Positions 41,979-50,907 are shown, counted from the first letter of the stretch. The stretch is DNA of 64,000 bases from Brevundimonas lenta (GCF_014196335.1 NZ_JACIDM010000001.1:992001-1056000); one strand, 5' to 3'. The notes: generated by a model not told the origin, from the letters alone. Made by a program: numbers and translations.

Positions 41979-42036
41979 ATCTGAACTCCGGGCAGGCGCG
42001 ACGCGCCCCGATTTTGCGGCGGACCATGGATGACGA

Positions 42037-42067
42037 AAGGGCCGCCCGGCAAGTCCGGACGGCCCTT
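42037..42067. terminator. Terminator between the two S46 genes
   Basis: AAGGGCCG at 42037-42044 pairs with CGGCCCTT at 42060-42067. On the minus strand it lies 25 bases after the stop of the second paralogue and is followed by TTTCGTC. It suggests the two S46 genes are partly separate transcripts. Confidence 0.65.
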
Positions 42068-42091
42068 CATCTCTTCAACCTCGCAGGGGGC

Positions 42092-44161
42092 TTACTTGAC
42101 CCCCAGCTCCTCGAGGATGCGCGGGTTCGGATAGACGTTGCGCAGCGCTTCCGTGATCGCCGCAGTCGACACCGTCACCGTCCGGTTCAGCTCGCCGTCG
42201 TAACCGAACGAGCCGCCCAGCGAGTGGATGTTGCCGTCGAACGCGGCGCCGATGACTTCACCCTGGGCGTTGATCACGGGCGAGCCCGAGTTGCCGCCGA
42301 TGATGTCGTTGGTCGACGAGAAGTCGTAGACCACGTCCTTGTTCACGCGGCTTTCGTTGTCGGCGAAGGCCTGGGCCAGGTTGAACGGCTCCGAGCCCGT
42401 GGCCCGCTCGTACAGGCCGCCCATGTAGGTGAAGGCCGGCACGGTCACGCCGCGGTAGGTCCAGCCGCCGACCTGGCCGTACGACAGGCGCAGGCTGAAG
42501 GTGGCGTCCGGGTACAGGTTGGTGCCGTAGACCGCGAAGCGGGCCTGGGCGACCTTTTCGGCCGCACGGGCGGTCGGGGCGTTGACGGCGGCGGCCCAGC
42601 GGTCGCCGATCGCCTTGGCGGCGTCGTCATTGGCGATCACGAAGGCCAGCAGCGGATCGGCCTCGGCCAGTTGCGCCGTGGTCATCGTCAGCGCCTGGGC
42701 GCGGAACGCCGGATCGGCCAGCTTGGTGCCGGTGATCAGACGGTCGGCCAGGGCCTCCGGGCTTTCGCGGCCCAGCATCGCCTTCACTTCCGGATTGTCG
42801 ACCGTCAGGTACTCCCGCGTCTTCGACAGCCAGTAGCGCATGCGGATCTCTTCCATGTCCGCATAGATCGGCGTCTCGGTGGTCAGCGCCGTCGTCAGCT
42901 GGGCGCGCTGCGCATCGGTCATCGCCGTGTTCTTCGACGCACGCACGATGGCGCGGGCGTAGGCGTACAGCTGCGAGCCGCCGCCGGCCGATTGCTCCAG
43001 CTGGCGGTAGGGCAGGTACAGGTCGCGGGCCGTCGCCTGCACGCGCTCCAGGTCGGCCCACGGATCGCCGATCTTCTGCACCAGCGCCGGATCGGCGGCC
43101 ACGCGGGCGCGCAGCTCGTTCTCTTCCTCACGCTTGCGGGCCATGAAGGCCGGATCGGTCAGGGCGCCCTGCTGGCCGTAATAGACCTTGAAGCTGTTCT
43201 CCAGGCCGAACACCGGGTCGAACGACACGCGCTTGGCCTCGTCGCCGGTCAGCGAGTACTCGAGCAGACGACCGCGCAGTTCCGAGTTCTGGATCAGGGT
43301 GACCGGCAGCTGCTGGTCGCGCAGGCGCTCCAGCTGGCTCATCGTCAGCAGGCGCTGGGTGGTGCCCGGGTTGCCCGACACGAAGGTCACGTCGCCTTCC
43401 GCCGGAGCGTTCGGGTTCCACTTCAGGAAGTTCGGCGACTCGACCGGCTTGCCGTCCTCGTAGGCGCGCAGGAAGCCGGCATCCAGGGCGTAGCGCGGGA
43501 AGTTGAAGTTGTCCGGGTCCCCACCGAAGAAGGCCGCCTGGTTCTCGGGGGCGAACACCAGCCGCACGTCGTCGAACTTGCGGAACTTGTACAGCGAGTA
43601 GCGGCCGCCGCGGTAGAAGCTGATCACCTGGCAGTTGAACTTCGGATCGCCGGCGCAGGCTTCGGTCTGGATCTTGTTGATCTCGGCGGTGCGGGCCGCG
43701 TTGAAGGCGGCGCCCTCAAGGCCTTCGCCGGCCGCCAGCACGCGGTCGGTCACGTCCACGATCTCGGTCAGCACCTCGGCCGTCTGGCCCGGGCAGCGAC
43801 GCTCTTCCTCGCGGGTCGCGGCCGTGAAGCCGTTCTTCACGAAGTCCTGGTCGGGGGTCGACAGCTCCTGGGCGCAGCCCACGACGCAGTGCCAGTTCGT
43901 CAGGATCAGGCCTTCCGGCGACACGAACGAGGCCGAGCAGCCCTGGATGCGCACCGAGGCGTTGCGAACGCGGTCCAGCCACGCCTGGTCGATATGCGTG
44001 CCGTACTTCTGGTTCACCGTCTGGATCGGGAAATTGTCGAAGGTCCACATGCCCTCGTCGGCCTTCGCCGCCGTCGGCGCGGCCGTCATGACCAGGGCGC
44101 CGAAGACAGCGGCGATTGAGGCGGTCGCCGTAACGGCGGCGCGAAGCGAGCGTAGGCGCAT
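42092..44161 (-). CDS. S46-family dipeptidyl-peptidase (second paralogue, DPP7-like)
   Basis: 689 residues with a Sec signal peptide (cleavage near AKA-DE). Seen are EGMWTFDNFPI at the mature start, the catalytic His91 (LTNWHC), the Asp region GGDPDNFNFPRYALD and the catalytic serine in GGNSGSPVINAQGE. The residue in the proposed S1 position is Gly (GAAFDGNI), as in DPP7 enzymes, which accept hydrophobic P1 residues. The two paralogues align along their whole length. It is divergent from the ABC exporter genes across a 161-base gap. Both peptidases probably feed periplasmic peptide use; this is inference. Confidence 0.95.
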   Translation of the reverse strand: MRLRSLRAAVTATASIAAVFGALVMTAAPTAAKADEGMWTFDNFPIQTVNQKYGTHIDQAWLDRVRNASVRIQGCSASFVSPEGLILTNWHCVVGCAQELSTPDQDFVKNGFTAATREEERRCPGQTAEVLTEIVDVTDRVLAAGEGLEGAAFNAARTAEINKIQTEACAGDPKFNCQVISFYRGGRYSLYKFRKFDDVRLVFAPENQAAFFGGDPDNFNFPRYALDAGFLRAYEDGKPVESPNFLKWNPNAPAEGDVTFVSGNPGTTQRLLTMSQLERLRDQQLPVTLIQNSELRGRLLEYSLTGDEAKRVSFDPVFGLENSFKVYYGQQGALTDPAFMARKREEENELRARVAADPALVQKIGDPWADLERVQATARDLYLPYRQLEQSAGGGSQLYAYARAIVRASKNTAMTDAQRAQLTTALTTETPIYADMEEIRMRYWLSKTREYLTVDNPEVKAMLGRESPEALADRLITGTKLADPAFRAQALTMTTAQLAEADPLLAFVIANDDAAKAIGDRWAAAVNAPTARAAEKVAQARFAVYGTNLYPDATFSLRLSYGQVGGWTYRGVTVPAFTYMGGLYERATGSEPFNLAQAFADNESRVNKDVVYDFSSTNDIIGGNSGSPVINAQGEVIGAAFDGNIHSLGGSFGYDGELNRTVTVSTAAITEALRNVYPNPRILEELGVK

Positions 44162-44322
44162 TCTGTTTCCTCTCAGGCGGCCGGTTCTCCGGCCGGAACG
44201 GTGGAGCCTGGATTAGCTGGATGAATAATCGGCGTCCACCGATCCCCTTACCCCGATTTAACTTGGCCGGTGTTCCATGGTCCTTCAGATAACCCGGGAA
44301 CGTCAGGGGCCCGTCCGTTTCG

Positions 44323-45495
44323 ATGTCGCTTGCACTCTCCACGCTGCTCTATGAGTGGCGCCGCTATATGGCCGCCGTGATGGCGCTCGCCCTGTCAGGC
44401 CTGCTCGTGCTGGCCATGACCGGCGTGTTCATCGGCATCGGCAAGGGCTTCACCGCCACGATCGAGCGCTCCAGCGCCGACATCATCATCATGCAACCGG
44501 GGGCTAAAAGCCTGATCGGCGGCCCCTCGGGCGTGCCGCGTCGATTTATCCCGCTGGCCTATCGCAACCCCGCCGTGGTCGAGGTCCAGCCGCTGGACGG
44601 CGCCGGCGGCTCCTTCCAGTCGGTCAAGAACGTCGACCCGACCATGTCCCAGGCGGACCGCGCCAAGATGGGGGCGCCGCGTCAGGAGTTCGTGCAGACC
44701 AGCATCATCGACACCACGCCCGGCGCGGTGACGATCCCGACCGACTATTCCCAGGAACTGGTCGACGCCCTGCGCCAGCCCTACACGGTCGCCATCGACG
44801 AGACCGCGACCCGCAAGCTGGGCGTCAAACTGGGCGACCGGGCCCTCTACAACGGCCAGACCGTCACCGTCGTCGGCATCACCCGCGGCTATCCGAACAT
44901 GATGCAGGCGACGATCATCATGTCGCGCGACACCCTGCGCATGGTCGGCCAGGCCGACACCGGTCCGCGCGTCGGCCCCCTGATGGTCAAGCTGAACGAT
45001 CCGAGCCAGGCCGAACGCGTCGCCGCCGAACTCAATGAGCAGGGCGACGGCCAGTGGAAGGCATGGACCCGTCAGGAGCTGGCCGACGCCAACGCCGGCG
45101 CCATGTTCGAGGAAGGCATCCTCGTCATCATCATCGGCGGCTGCGTGGTGCTGGGCACCATCATCGGCGTGGCCATCACCTGGCAGACCCTGCGCGGCGC
45201 CATCATGGCCAACATCAAGGAGTTCGCCTCGCTGCGGGCCCTCGGCGTCGGCATGGGCTCGCTGCAGTGGATCGTCATGGAGCTCAGCTTCTGGGTCGGC
45301 TGCGTCGGCGTGATCGCCGCCATCCTGCTCACACTGTTGCTGCAGGCGCTGGCCCTGATGGGCGCGGTGATCATCGCCCTGCCGCTGATCCTTCTGATCA
45401 TCGTCGGCGGCGGCCTGATCGTCATCGCCATGCTGTCCGGCCTGCTGTCGCTCGGCATCCTCAAGAACAGCCAACCCGCGGACCTGCTGCGATGA
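44323..45495 (+). CDS. ABC transporter permease, DevC/FtsX-like
   Basis: 390 residues. One N-terminal membrane helix (about residues 17-40), a large periplasmic domain (about 45-265) and three C-terminal membrane helices (from about 270). This is the FtsX/MacB-type permease with the DevC order. The FtsX-domain features (GMFEEGILVIIIGGCVVLGTIIGVAITWQTLRGAIMANIKEFASLRALGVG) are evident. Its stop overlaps the ATPase start (ATGA). With the next two genes it makes a complete three-part exporter: permease, ATPase and membrane fusion protein. Confidence 0.92.
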   Translation: MSLALSTLLYEWRRYMAAVMALALSGLLVLAMTGVFIGIGKGFTATIERSSADIIIMQPGAKSLIGGPSGVPRRFIPLAYRNPAVVEVQPLDGAGGSFQSVKNVDPTMSQADRAKMGAPRQEFVQTSIIDTTPGAVTIPTDYSQELVDALRQPYTVAIDETATRKLGVKLGDRALYNGQTVTVVGITRGYPNMMQATIIMSRDTLRMVGQADTGPRVGPLMVKLNDPSQAERVAAELNEQGDGQWKAWTRQELADANAGAMFEEGILVIIIGGCVVLGTIIGVAITWQTLRGAIMANIKEFASLRALGVGMGSLQWIVMELSFWVGCVGVIAAILLTLLLQALALMGAVIIALPLILLIIVGGGLIVIAMLSGLLSLGILKNSQPADLLR

Positions 45496-46247
45496 CCGGC
45501 CACACCAGGGTTCACGGAAAACACGGCGACTTCGCCATCGAGGCCAAGGGTCTCGTGAAGCGCTTCAAGTCGGGCAAGAGCTTCGTCGAGGTTCTCAAGA
45601 ACGTCGACTTCGACGCCCGCCACGGCGACCTGACCATGGTCATGGGCCCGTCCGGCTCGGGCAAGTCGACGCTGATCGCCGCGCTCTCGGGCCTGCTGCG
45701 TCCGGAGGAAGGCCGCGTCGACACCCTCGACGTCGACGACCTGTGGAAGCTGTCGGGCAGCCGGATCGACAAATTCCGCCTCGATCACTGCGGCTTCATC
45801 TTCCAGGGCTTCAACCTGTTCCCGGCGCTGTCGGCGATCCAGCAGGTCGAGGTGGTGCTGAAATTCCAGGGCCTGTCCAAGGCCGACGCCCGCCGTCAAG
45901 CCCAGATCACGCTGGAAGAGGTCGGCCTCGGCCACCGCCTGCATCAGAAGCCCTCGGCCCTGTCCGGTGGTGAAAAGCAGCGCGTCGCCATCGCCCGCGC
46001 CCTGGCCAAGAACCCGCAAATCCTGTTCGCCGACGAACCGACCTCCGCCCTCGACGGCGAGAACGGTCAGGTCGTCATCCGCCTGCTGCGCCGCGCCGCC
46101 ACCGAACACGGCGCCGCCGTCATCTGCGTGACCCACGACCCGCGCCTTGAAGCCTGGGCCGACCGGGTCATCCACATCGAGGATGGCGTCATCATCGACG
46201 ACCAGCGCCGCATCCCCAACCCTGACGCCACTCTGGCGTCGCACTGA
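45492..46247 (+). CDS. ABC transporter ATP-binding protein, DevA/LolD-like
   Basis: 251 residues from the ATG at 45492, which overlaps the permease stop; the longer frame upstream is a shadow of the permease gene. Walker A (GPSGSGKST), Q-loop ([13 protein letters not shown]), signature (LSGGEKQR), Walker B ([12 protein letters not shown]) and the H-loop (VTHDPR) are all intact. The subfamily matches the MacB/LolD/DevA ATPases, which drive mechanotransmission-type exporters rather than importers. It energises the preceding permease. Spacing to the following fusion-protein gene is 26 bases. Confidence 0.95.
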   Translation: MTGHTRVHGKHGDFAIEAKGLVKRFKSGKSFVEVLKNVDFDARHGDLTMVMGPSGSGKSTLIAALSGLLRPEEGRVDTLDVDDLWKLSGSRIDKFRLDHCGFIFQGFNLFPALSAIQQVEVVLKFQGLSKADARRQAQITLEEVGLGHRLHQKPSALSGGEKQRVAIARALAKNPQILFADEPTSALDGENGQVVIRLLRRAATEHGAAVICVTHDPRLEAWADRVIHIEDGVIIDDQRRIPNPDATLASH

Positions 46248-46273
46248 ACGCCTTTCCCGGGACCAGCAACGAC

Positions 46274-47293
46274 ATGCTCCGCATCTTCAAGAACAAGTGG
46301 CTCTGGGCAGGCATCGCCCTGATTGTCGTCCTCGGGGTCGGCTTCTCCGTCATGCAAGGCAACGAGAAGAAGAAGGCCGAGGAAGAGAAGAAGGCCGCGA
46401 GCGCGAAGGTCGAAAGCCCCTACGCCGCCATCGCCAACGGCAAGGTCGACATCGAGGGCGGCATCATCCAGATCGCGGCCCGCCGCGGCGGCGTGGTCCG
46501 TGAGGTTCTGGTGCAGGAAGGCGACCGCGTCGTCGCCGGCCAGATCCTCGCCCGCCAAGAAGACGACGAGCCCCGTCTGGCCCTGCAGCGCGCCCGCGCC
46601 GAGGTCGCCCAGGCCGAAAGCCAGCTGCGTCAGATTCAGGTCGACATCACCACCGCCCGCCGCGAGCACGCCCGTCTCCAGCGCCTGGTCGAAAGCAACT
46701 ATGTCGCCGCCGCCCGCATGGACCAGGCGCGCGACCAGATCTCGATGGCCGAAGCCCGCCTCGGCGCCCAGCAGGCCGCCGTGCAGACCGCCCGCGCCCG
46801 CATGTCCGAGGCTGAATACAACGTCGAACTGACCGTCATCCGCGCCCCGGCCAACGGCCGCATCGTGCGCCGCTACGCCAACCCGGGCGCCGGCGCCTCG
46901 ACCCTGAACGTGTCCAACATGTTCGACCTCGAGCCGGACGCTCCGCGCATCGCCCGCGCCGAAATCGTCGAGTCCGACATCCCCAACGTCGCTGTCGGTC
47001 AGTCGGTCGAGATCACCCCCGAGGGCGACCCGTCCAAGGTCTACGTCGGCGCCGTCCTGCGTCGCGCCGCCGTCTTCGGCGCCCGCAAGCTGGCCTCGGA
47101 CGATCCCTCGCAGCGTTCGGACGAGCGCGTCGTGGAAGTCGTCGTCACCGCCGGTGACGCGCCGCTGCTGATCGGCCAGCGCGTGCTGGTCAAGTTCATG
47201 AAGCCCGGCCAGACCGCCGGCGCCGCCCGCGCCACCGCCGCCGGCGTCCCCGCCGACCGCGCCATGCGCGCCCCGGCCCGCGCCGCCAGCTGA
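46274..47293 (+). CDS. HlyD/DevB-family periplasmic adaptor
   Basis: 339 residues. An N-terminal anchor (about residues 10-28) followed by a charged coil (KKKAEEEKKAASAK), a lipoyl domain (PYAAIANGKVDIEGGIIQIAARRGGVVREVLVQEGDRVVAGQIL), a coiled-coil hairpin (about 110-185) and a barrel domain (ITVIRAPANGRIVRRYANPGA-like segment). It completes a DevC-DevA-DevB-like tripartite exporter whose outer-membrane partner is not in the window. The C-terminal tail is Ala/Arg/Pro-rich. The gene ends at a perfect palindromic terminator. The cargo is unknown; lipids or lipoproteins are exported by some relatives. Confidence 0.92.
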   Translation: MLRIFKNKWLWAGIALIVVLGVGFSVMQGNEKKKAEEEKKAASAKVESPYAAIANGKVDIEGGIIQIAARRGGVVREVLVQEGDRVVAGQILARQEDDEPRLALQRARAEVAQAESQLRQIQVDITTARREHARLQRLVESNYVAAARMDQARDQISMAEARLGAQQAAVQTARARMSEAEYNVELTVIRAPANGRIVRRYANPGAGASTLNVSNMFDLEPDAPRIARAEIVESDIPNVAVGQSVEITPEGDPSKVYVGAVLRRAAVFGARKLASDDPSQRSDERVVEVVVTAGDAPLLIGQRVLVKFMKPGQTAGAARATAAGVPADRAMRAPARAAS

Positions 47294-47303
47294 TGACAAA
47301 GAC

Positions 47304-47330
47304 GGCTCCGGTTCAGTCTGAACCGGAGCC
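47304..47330. terminator. Bidirectional terminator between the exporter and LysR genes
   Basis: A 13-bp perfect stem (GGCTCCGGTTCAG at 47304-47316, complement at 47318-47330) with a one-base centre. The LysR stop codon (47313-47315) lies inside it, so its last codons also encode half of the terminator. It starts 11 bases after the adaptor stop. Confidence 0.8.
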
Positions 47331-48194
47331 TGTCTCCCTCGCCTGATCCCGCAGCCAGCGGATCAGGATCTTCTCGCTGCGAACCGTCTCGCTGTTCATC
47401 CGGATGACCGCCAGCGCGCCGCCGTCCGGCACGAACCCGTAGGGCGCGGCCAGTCGTCCGGCGGCCAGGTCGTCCGCGACGATGGCGCGCGGCAACACCG
47501 CCACGCCCAGCCCGGCCAGCGCCGCGTCCAGCACGAAATGCAGATGCGTCAGGGTCCGTGTCGGTCCCTTCGGGATCGCTTGCCCCGACGCCGTCGTCCA
47601 GTCGGCCCAGGCGCCCTGGCGCGTTCCGGCGGTCAGACGCGCCGCGCCGGACAGGTCGCCCGCGGCCAGCGCCGGGGTGCACACCAGACCGATCCGGTTG
47701 GCATCCAGGCTTTCGATCATCGGGTCGGCCAGCGCCCCGGCGTCCACGTAACGCAGCAGCAGGTCGGCGCCGCGCTGCCGTGTGGCTTCAGGCGCCAGTT
47801 CGCTCAGATGCAGGGCGATCCCCGGGTGCCGCGCCTCGAAATCCGCCAGTCGCGGGATCAGCCATTTGACCGCCAGGCTGGGATGCACCGCCAGGTGCAG
47901 CTCCTCCCGGTCGCGCACCGTCCGCACGGCCACGGCCAGGGCGTCGAAACCGGCCGTCAGCCCGGCCAGAAGCTCGCGGCCCTTGTCGGTCAGCCGCAGA
48001 CGATGCCGGGGTCCTTCGAACAGCCGCACCCCTAACGCCGCCTCCAGCGCCTTCACCTGCCGGCTGACCGCGCTGTGGGTCACGCCCAGTTCGGCGCCGG
48101 CCTGGGTCGCGCTGCCTGTCCGCCCCATCGCCTCGAAGGCGCGCAAGCCGTTCAGCGACGGCAGGGACTCACGGGGTGTGAGAATATCGAACAT
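47313..48194 (-). CDS. LysR-family transcriptional regulator
   Basis: 293 residues from the ATG at 48194; an ATG at 48239 would add 15 residues. The N-terminal winged HTH has the normal LysR form (LPSLNGLRAFEAMGRTGSATQAGAELGVTHSAVSRQVKALEAALG, about residues 10-60), followed by a substrate-binding domain of the PBP2 type. The pattern is of the GcvA/AmpR-like group. It is divergent from an MFS transporter, with starts 54 bases apart, and probably controls that gene. The inducer is unknown. Its stop lies in a palindromic terminator. Confidence 0.92.
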   Translation of the reverse strand: MFDILTPRESLPSLNGLRAFEAMGRTGSATQAGAELGVTHSAVSRQVKALEAALGVRLFEGPRHRLRLTDKGRELLAGLTAGFDALAVAVRTVRDREELHLAVHPSLAVKWLIPRLADFEARHPGIALHLSELAPEATRQRGADLLLRYVDAGALADPMIESLDANRIGLVCTPALAAGDLSGAARLTAGTRQGAWADWTTASGQAIPKGPTRTLTHLHFVLDAALAGLGVAVLPRAIVADDLAAGRLAAPYGFVPDGGALAVIRMNSETVRSEKILIRWLRDQARETGSGSD

Positions 48195-48247
48195 GCCGTG
48201 TTCGATAAGTCGCTTTCCGGCGCGCGGCAATCGCCGCATGGCGCGGC

Positions 48248-49447
48248 ATGTCCCTGCGCAACATCTCCATCGTCGCCGTCCTCGGTCTGGGTCAGATCGT
48301 GGCCTTCGCCTCCAGCTACTACCTTCTGGGCGTGCTGGCGGACCCCATGGCCCTCAGCTTCGGCGTCCCGCCTGCCGCCGTCTTCATGGCGCTGTCGGCC
48401 GCCTTGCTGATCTCGGCGGTGATGACGCCGCCGACGGGGCGTATGATCGAGCGGTTCGGCGCGCGGGCCGTGCTGATGGTCTCCAACGGCCTCTTCGCCG
48501 CCGCCCTCGTCGTCATGGCCGCCGCGCCCGGTCCCTGGGTTCTGTACCTCGGCATCGCGGGCCTGGGCGTCGGCATGGCGACGGGCCTGTACGGCACCGC
48601 CTTCGCGGCCCTGGTCGAACTGCACGGCGCCGCCGCGCGCCGCCCCATCACCGCCGTCTCCCTGCTGGGCGCCCTCGGCGGCGGTCTGGGCTGGCCTGTC
48701 AGCCGCTGGATTATCCAGCAGGGCGACTGGCGCATGGCCTGCCTGGTCTGGGCGCTGGCCCACCTGCTGCTCTGCCTGCCCCTCGCTATAGCCGTCCTGC
48801 CGCGCCGGCGGGCCGCCCCGGCCGCGGCGGACGCGCCCGTCGCGAAGGTGGCGTGGGACGGGCGGATGATCCGCATGGCGGCTTATTTCGCCGGGGCCTG
48901 GGCGGTCGCCACGGCCCTGGGCGCCCACCTGCCGCGTCTGCTGGGCGACCTCGGCCTCGGCGCGGAACAGGCCGCCTGGGCGGCCGGCCTGATGGCGGCC
49001 AGCGCCGTCGCCGCCCGCGTCATCGACCTGGTCTTCCTGCACCGCTCGCATCCCGTCGCCACGGCCCGGCTGGCGACCCTGTTCCACCCGCTGGGGGCGC
49101 TGGTCGCCGGACTGGGCGGGCCACGCCTGGCGGCGGCCGTCGCGGTCGGGCAGGGGGCGGGCAACGGCCTGATGTCCGTCGCCTCCGGCGTTCTCCCGCT
49201 CCACGTCTTCGGGCCCGATCGCTATGCGGTCCGGCAATCGATGATCCTGACGCCGGCCCGCTATGTCCAGGCCGCCGCGCCGGCGGTCTATGCGCTCGCG
49301 CTCGGCGTCTCGCCCGCGGTCGCCATGACGCTCACCAGCCTGGTGTGCCTGGCGATGTTCGCCTTCACCCTCGGCCTGCAGCCCGCTCAGCGCCCGGTGA
49401 AGTCCGCCGGCCGCTTCTCCAGCACCGCCGACACGCCCTCGGCGTGA
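48248..49447 (+). CDS. MFS transporter
   Basis: 399 residues with about 12 predicted membrane segments. The motif between helices 2 and 3 is degenerate (TGRMIERFGARAVLMV resembles GxLaDrxGrkxxl). A His/Arg-rich loop lies midway (RRRAAPAAADAPVAKVAWDGRMI). Divergent from the LysR gene. The last 61 bases overlap the 3' end of the opposing crotonase gene, so its C-terminal tail (RPVKSAGRFSSTADTPSA) is encoded by the complement of that gene. The substrate is unknown. Confidence 0.88.
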   Translation: MSLRNISIVAVLGLGQIVAFASSYYLLGVLADPMALSFGVPPAAVFMALSAALLISAVMTPPTGRMIERFGARAVLMVSNGLFAAALVVMAAAPGPWVLYLGIAGLGVGMATGLYGTAFAALVELHGAAARRPITAVSLLGALGGGLGWPVSRWIIQQGDWRMACLVWALAHLLLCLPLAIAVLPRRRAAPAAADAPVAKVAWDGRMIRMAAYFAGAWAVATALGAHLPRLLGDLGLGAEQAAWAAGLMAASAVAARVIDLVFLHRSHPVATARLATLFHPLGALVAGLGGPRLAAAVAVGQGAGNGLMSVASGVLPLHVFGPDRYAVRQSMILTPARYVQAAAPAVYALALGVSPAVAMTLTSLVCLAMFAFTLGLQPAQRPVKSAGRFSSTADTPSA

Positions 49448-50184
49448 TCGTCGGTCAGGTGCGCCAGCGCCTGCATCGACGCCGTCATTTCCAGGATCTG
49501 GTCGAAGGTCGCGTCGCGGCCCTGACGCAGCAGCGCCTTGGTCATCCGCAGCGCGTGCGGGGCCTGGGCGGCGATCTCCGCCGCCGTCTTCAGCGCCTCG
49601 TCCATCAACTGCCCGGCCGGGACCACCCGGTTGATCAGGCCCCATTCCAGCGCCGTCTGCGCGTCCAGTGTCCGCGCCGTGAACAGCATCTCGGCCGCCC
49701 GCGCATAGCCGACGTTGCGCGGCATCAGCCACGCTCCGCCGTCGCCCGGCAGGATGCCCAGCTTCAGGAACGGCACGCCGAAGCTCGCCGCTTCCGAGGC
49801 GATGCGGATGTCGGCCAGCCCGGCGATATCGCAGCCCAGCCCCATCGCCGGCCCGTTCACCGCCGCCACCAGCGGCACCTCCAGCCCGTACAGCGAGCGC
49901 ACGATCCGGTGCACCACGCGGCGATAGCTGTCGCGGATATCGGCGCCCGTGCCGTGGAACAGGTCCCGCCGCTCGCGCATCGCCTTCAGATCGCCGCCGG
50001 CCGAAAACGCCCGCCCGGCCCCCGTCAGCACCACGCAGCGCACCGACCGGTCCGCATTCACGGCCTCGCACGCCGCCGCAAACGCCTCGCCGTCCTCCGG
50101 ATCGGGCAGGGCGTTCAACCGGTCCGCCCGCTCAAGCGTCCAGAGCTCGACAGGTCCATGGCGGTGTTTGTGGATCAGGGTCAT
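49387..50184 (-). CDS. Enoyl-CoA hydratase/isomerase-family protein
   Basis: 265 residues from the ATG at 50184. Crotonase fold: VLTGAGRAFSAGGDLKAM (first oxyanion-hole strand) and NGPAMGLGCDIAGLADIRIA (second) are present. The two glutamates of classical hydratases are missing: the first is Asp (LGCDIAG), the second is Phe (SFGVPFLKLGILPGDGG). A Pro-Gly-Asp-Gly-Gly follows. Therefore it may be an isomerase, a thioesterase-like or another crotonase rather than a hydratase. Its 3' end overlaps the opposing MFS gene. Confidence 0.9.
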   Translation of the reverse strand: MTLIHKHRHGPVELWTLERADRLNALPDPEDGEAFAAACEAVNADRSVRCVVLTGAGRAFSAGGDLKAMRERRDLFHGTGADIRDSYRRVVHRIVRSLYGLEVPLVAAVNGPAMGLGCDIAGLADIRIASEAASFGVPFLKLGILPGDGGAWLMPRNVGYARAAEMLFTARTLDAQTALEWGLINRVVPAGQLMDEALKTAAEIAAQAPHALRMTKALLRQGRDATFDQILEMTASMQALAHLTDDHAEGVSAVLEKRPADFTGR

Positions 50185-50227
50185 GCGGGACCAGTGCCGC
50201 AACCCGCGCCCACGCTCAAGCGCGTGG

Positions 50228-50683
50228 TCAGTCGTAGAACGTCGCTACCGTGGCGATGCAGCCGCCTTCGGTCCGCACCACGGTCACCATTTCCCGTCCG
50301 CCTCCGAGCATCGAGACGATCATCACAGTGCCGCCGGAGGTCGAAACCACAGCCCCCTGTGGCGGAGATCCGGGCCCGCTGACGCCGACGAGCGCCAGGA
50401 AGGCCTCGCTCGACAGGACGATATTGTCGTGGCCGTTGAACAGCCTGGCGTCGGGTTTCAGCAGGGCCGCCATCGCCGCCTGCCGGTTGGACGCGGTCAT
50501 ATGCGCGTCAGCCGGGGTTTCCATAAAGCGCCACGCCAGATCGACCGGACGCGTAGCGCTGGAGGGATCGGGCCGACAGATACCGGCGTCCGGCGGCGGG
50601 GGCAGGGTCGCGACCGGCGCCGGCAACTCCTGCGTCCCGCCCGAAGCGGCCAGAACCACCACGGCCAACATCACTTCGATCAT
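50228..50683 (-). CDS. Secreted hypothetical protein
   Basis: 151 residues. The N terminus has a signal-like hydrophobic stretch (MIEVMLAVVVLAASG). The mature part begins with a Pro-rich segment, then DLAWRFMETPADAHMTASNRQAAMAALLKPDARLFNGHDN and a beta-rich end with two cysteines in total (GICRPDP and GGCIATV). The pattern of a helix followed by strands recalls NTF2/SnoaL-like folds, but no motif supports this. It lies 43 bases upstream of the crotonase gene end on the same strand. I do not recognise the family. Confidence 0.7.
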   Translation of the reverse strand: MIEVMLAVVVLAASGGTQELPAPVATLPPPPDAGICRPDPSSATRPVDLAWRFMETPADAHMTASNRQAAMAALLKPDARLFNGHDNIVLSSEAFLALVGVSGPGSPPQGAVVSTSGGTVMIVSMLGGGREMVTVVRTEGGCIATVATFYD

Positions 50684-50750
50684 GTCATCCCCCGGATATG
50701 CGCCCTATCCAGCGCAAGGACCGGCGCCGCGCAAGCCCACCGGACCTGAC

Positions 50751-50839
50751 GCGCTCATGCAGCGAGCGACCGCGTCGCGAGCGTTGGCGCCCCAAATCTG
50801 CGCTCATGCAGCGAGCGACCGCGTCGCGAGCGTTAGCGC
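50751..50839. repeat. 40-nt direct repeat, two copies
   Basis: Copies at 50751-50790 and 50800-50839 differ by one base (G to A near the end) and are separated by CCCAAATCT, giving a 49-base period. Each copy is rich in GCGAGCG/CGCTC elements and partly self-complementary. It is non-coding and sits between the promoter side of the secreted hypothetical gene and the terminator of the small gene that follows. Confidence 0.8.
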
Positions 50840-50855
50840 ACTCCAGAAACGACAA

Positions 50856-50882
50856 AGCCCCGGCCCTTGCGGGTCCGGGGCT
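50856..50882. terminator. Terminator of the 52-residue gene
   Basis: AGCCCCGG at 50856-50863 pairs with CCGGGGCT at 50875-50882. On the minus strand it lies 25 bases after the stop of the small gene and is followed by TTGTCGTTTCT. The strong stem is consistent with intrinsic termination. Confidence 0.7.
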
Positions 50883-50907
50883 CTGCCACTGGATCGACGG
50901 TCTCGCC

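Noticed and set aside
39834..41984. 716-codon plus-strand frame opposite the S46 gene
   Set aside because: Low-complexity Arg/His/Gln/Ala composition and no start signal; it is the shadow of a gene with a complete catalytic triad.
42014..44119. 701-codon plus-strand frame opposite the second S46 gene
   Set aside because: Same shadow pattern in GC-rich DNA; no motif.
50751..50839. CRISPR array
   Set aside because: Only two repeats of 40 nt with a 9-nt spacer and no cas genes.
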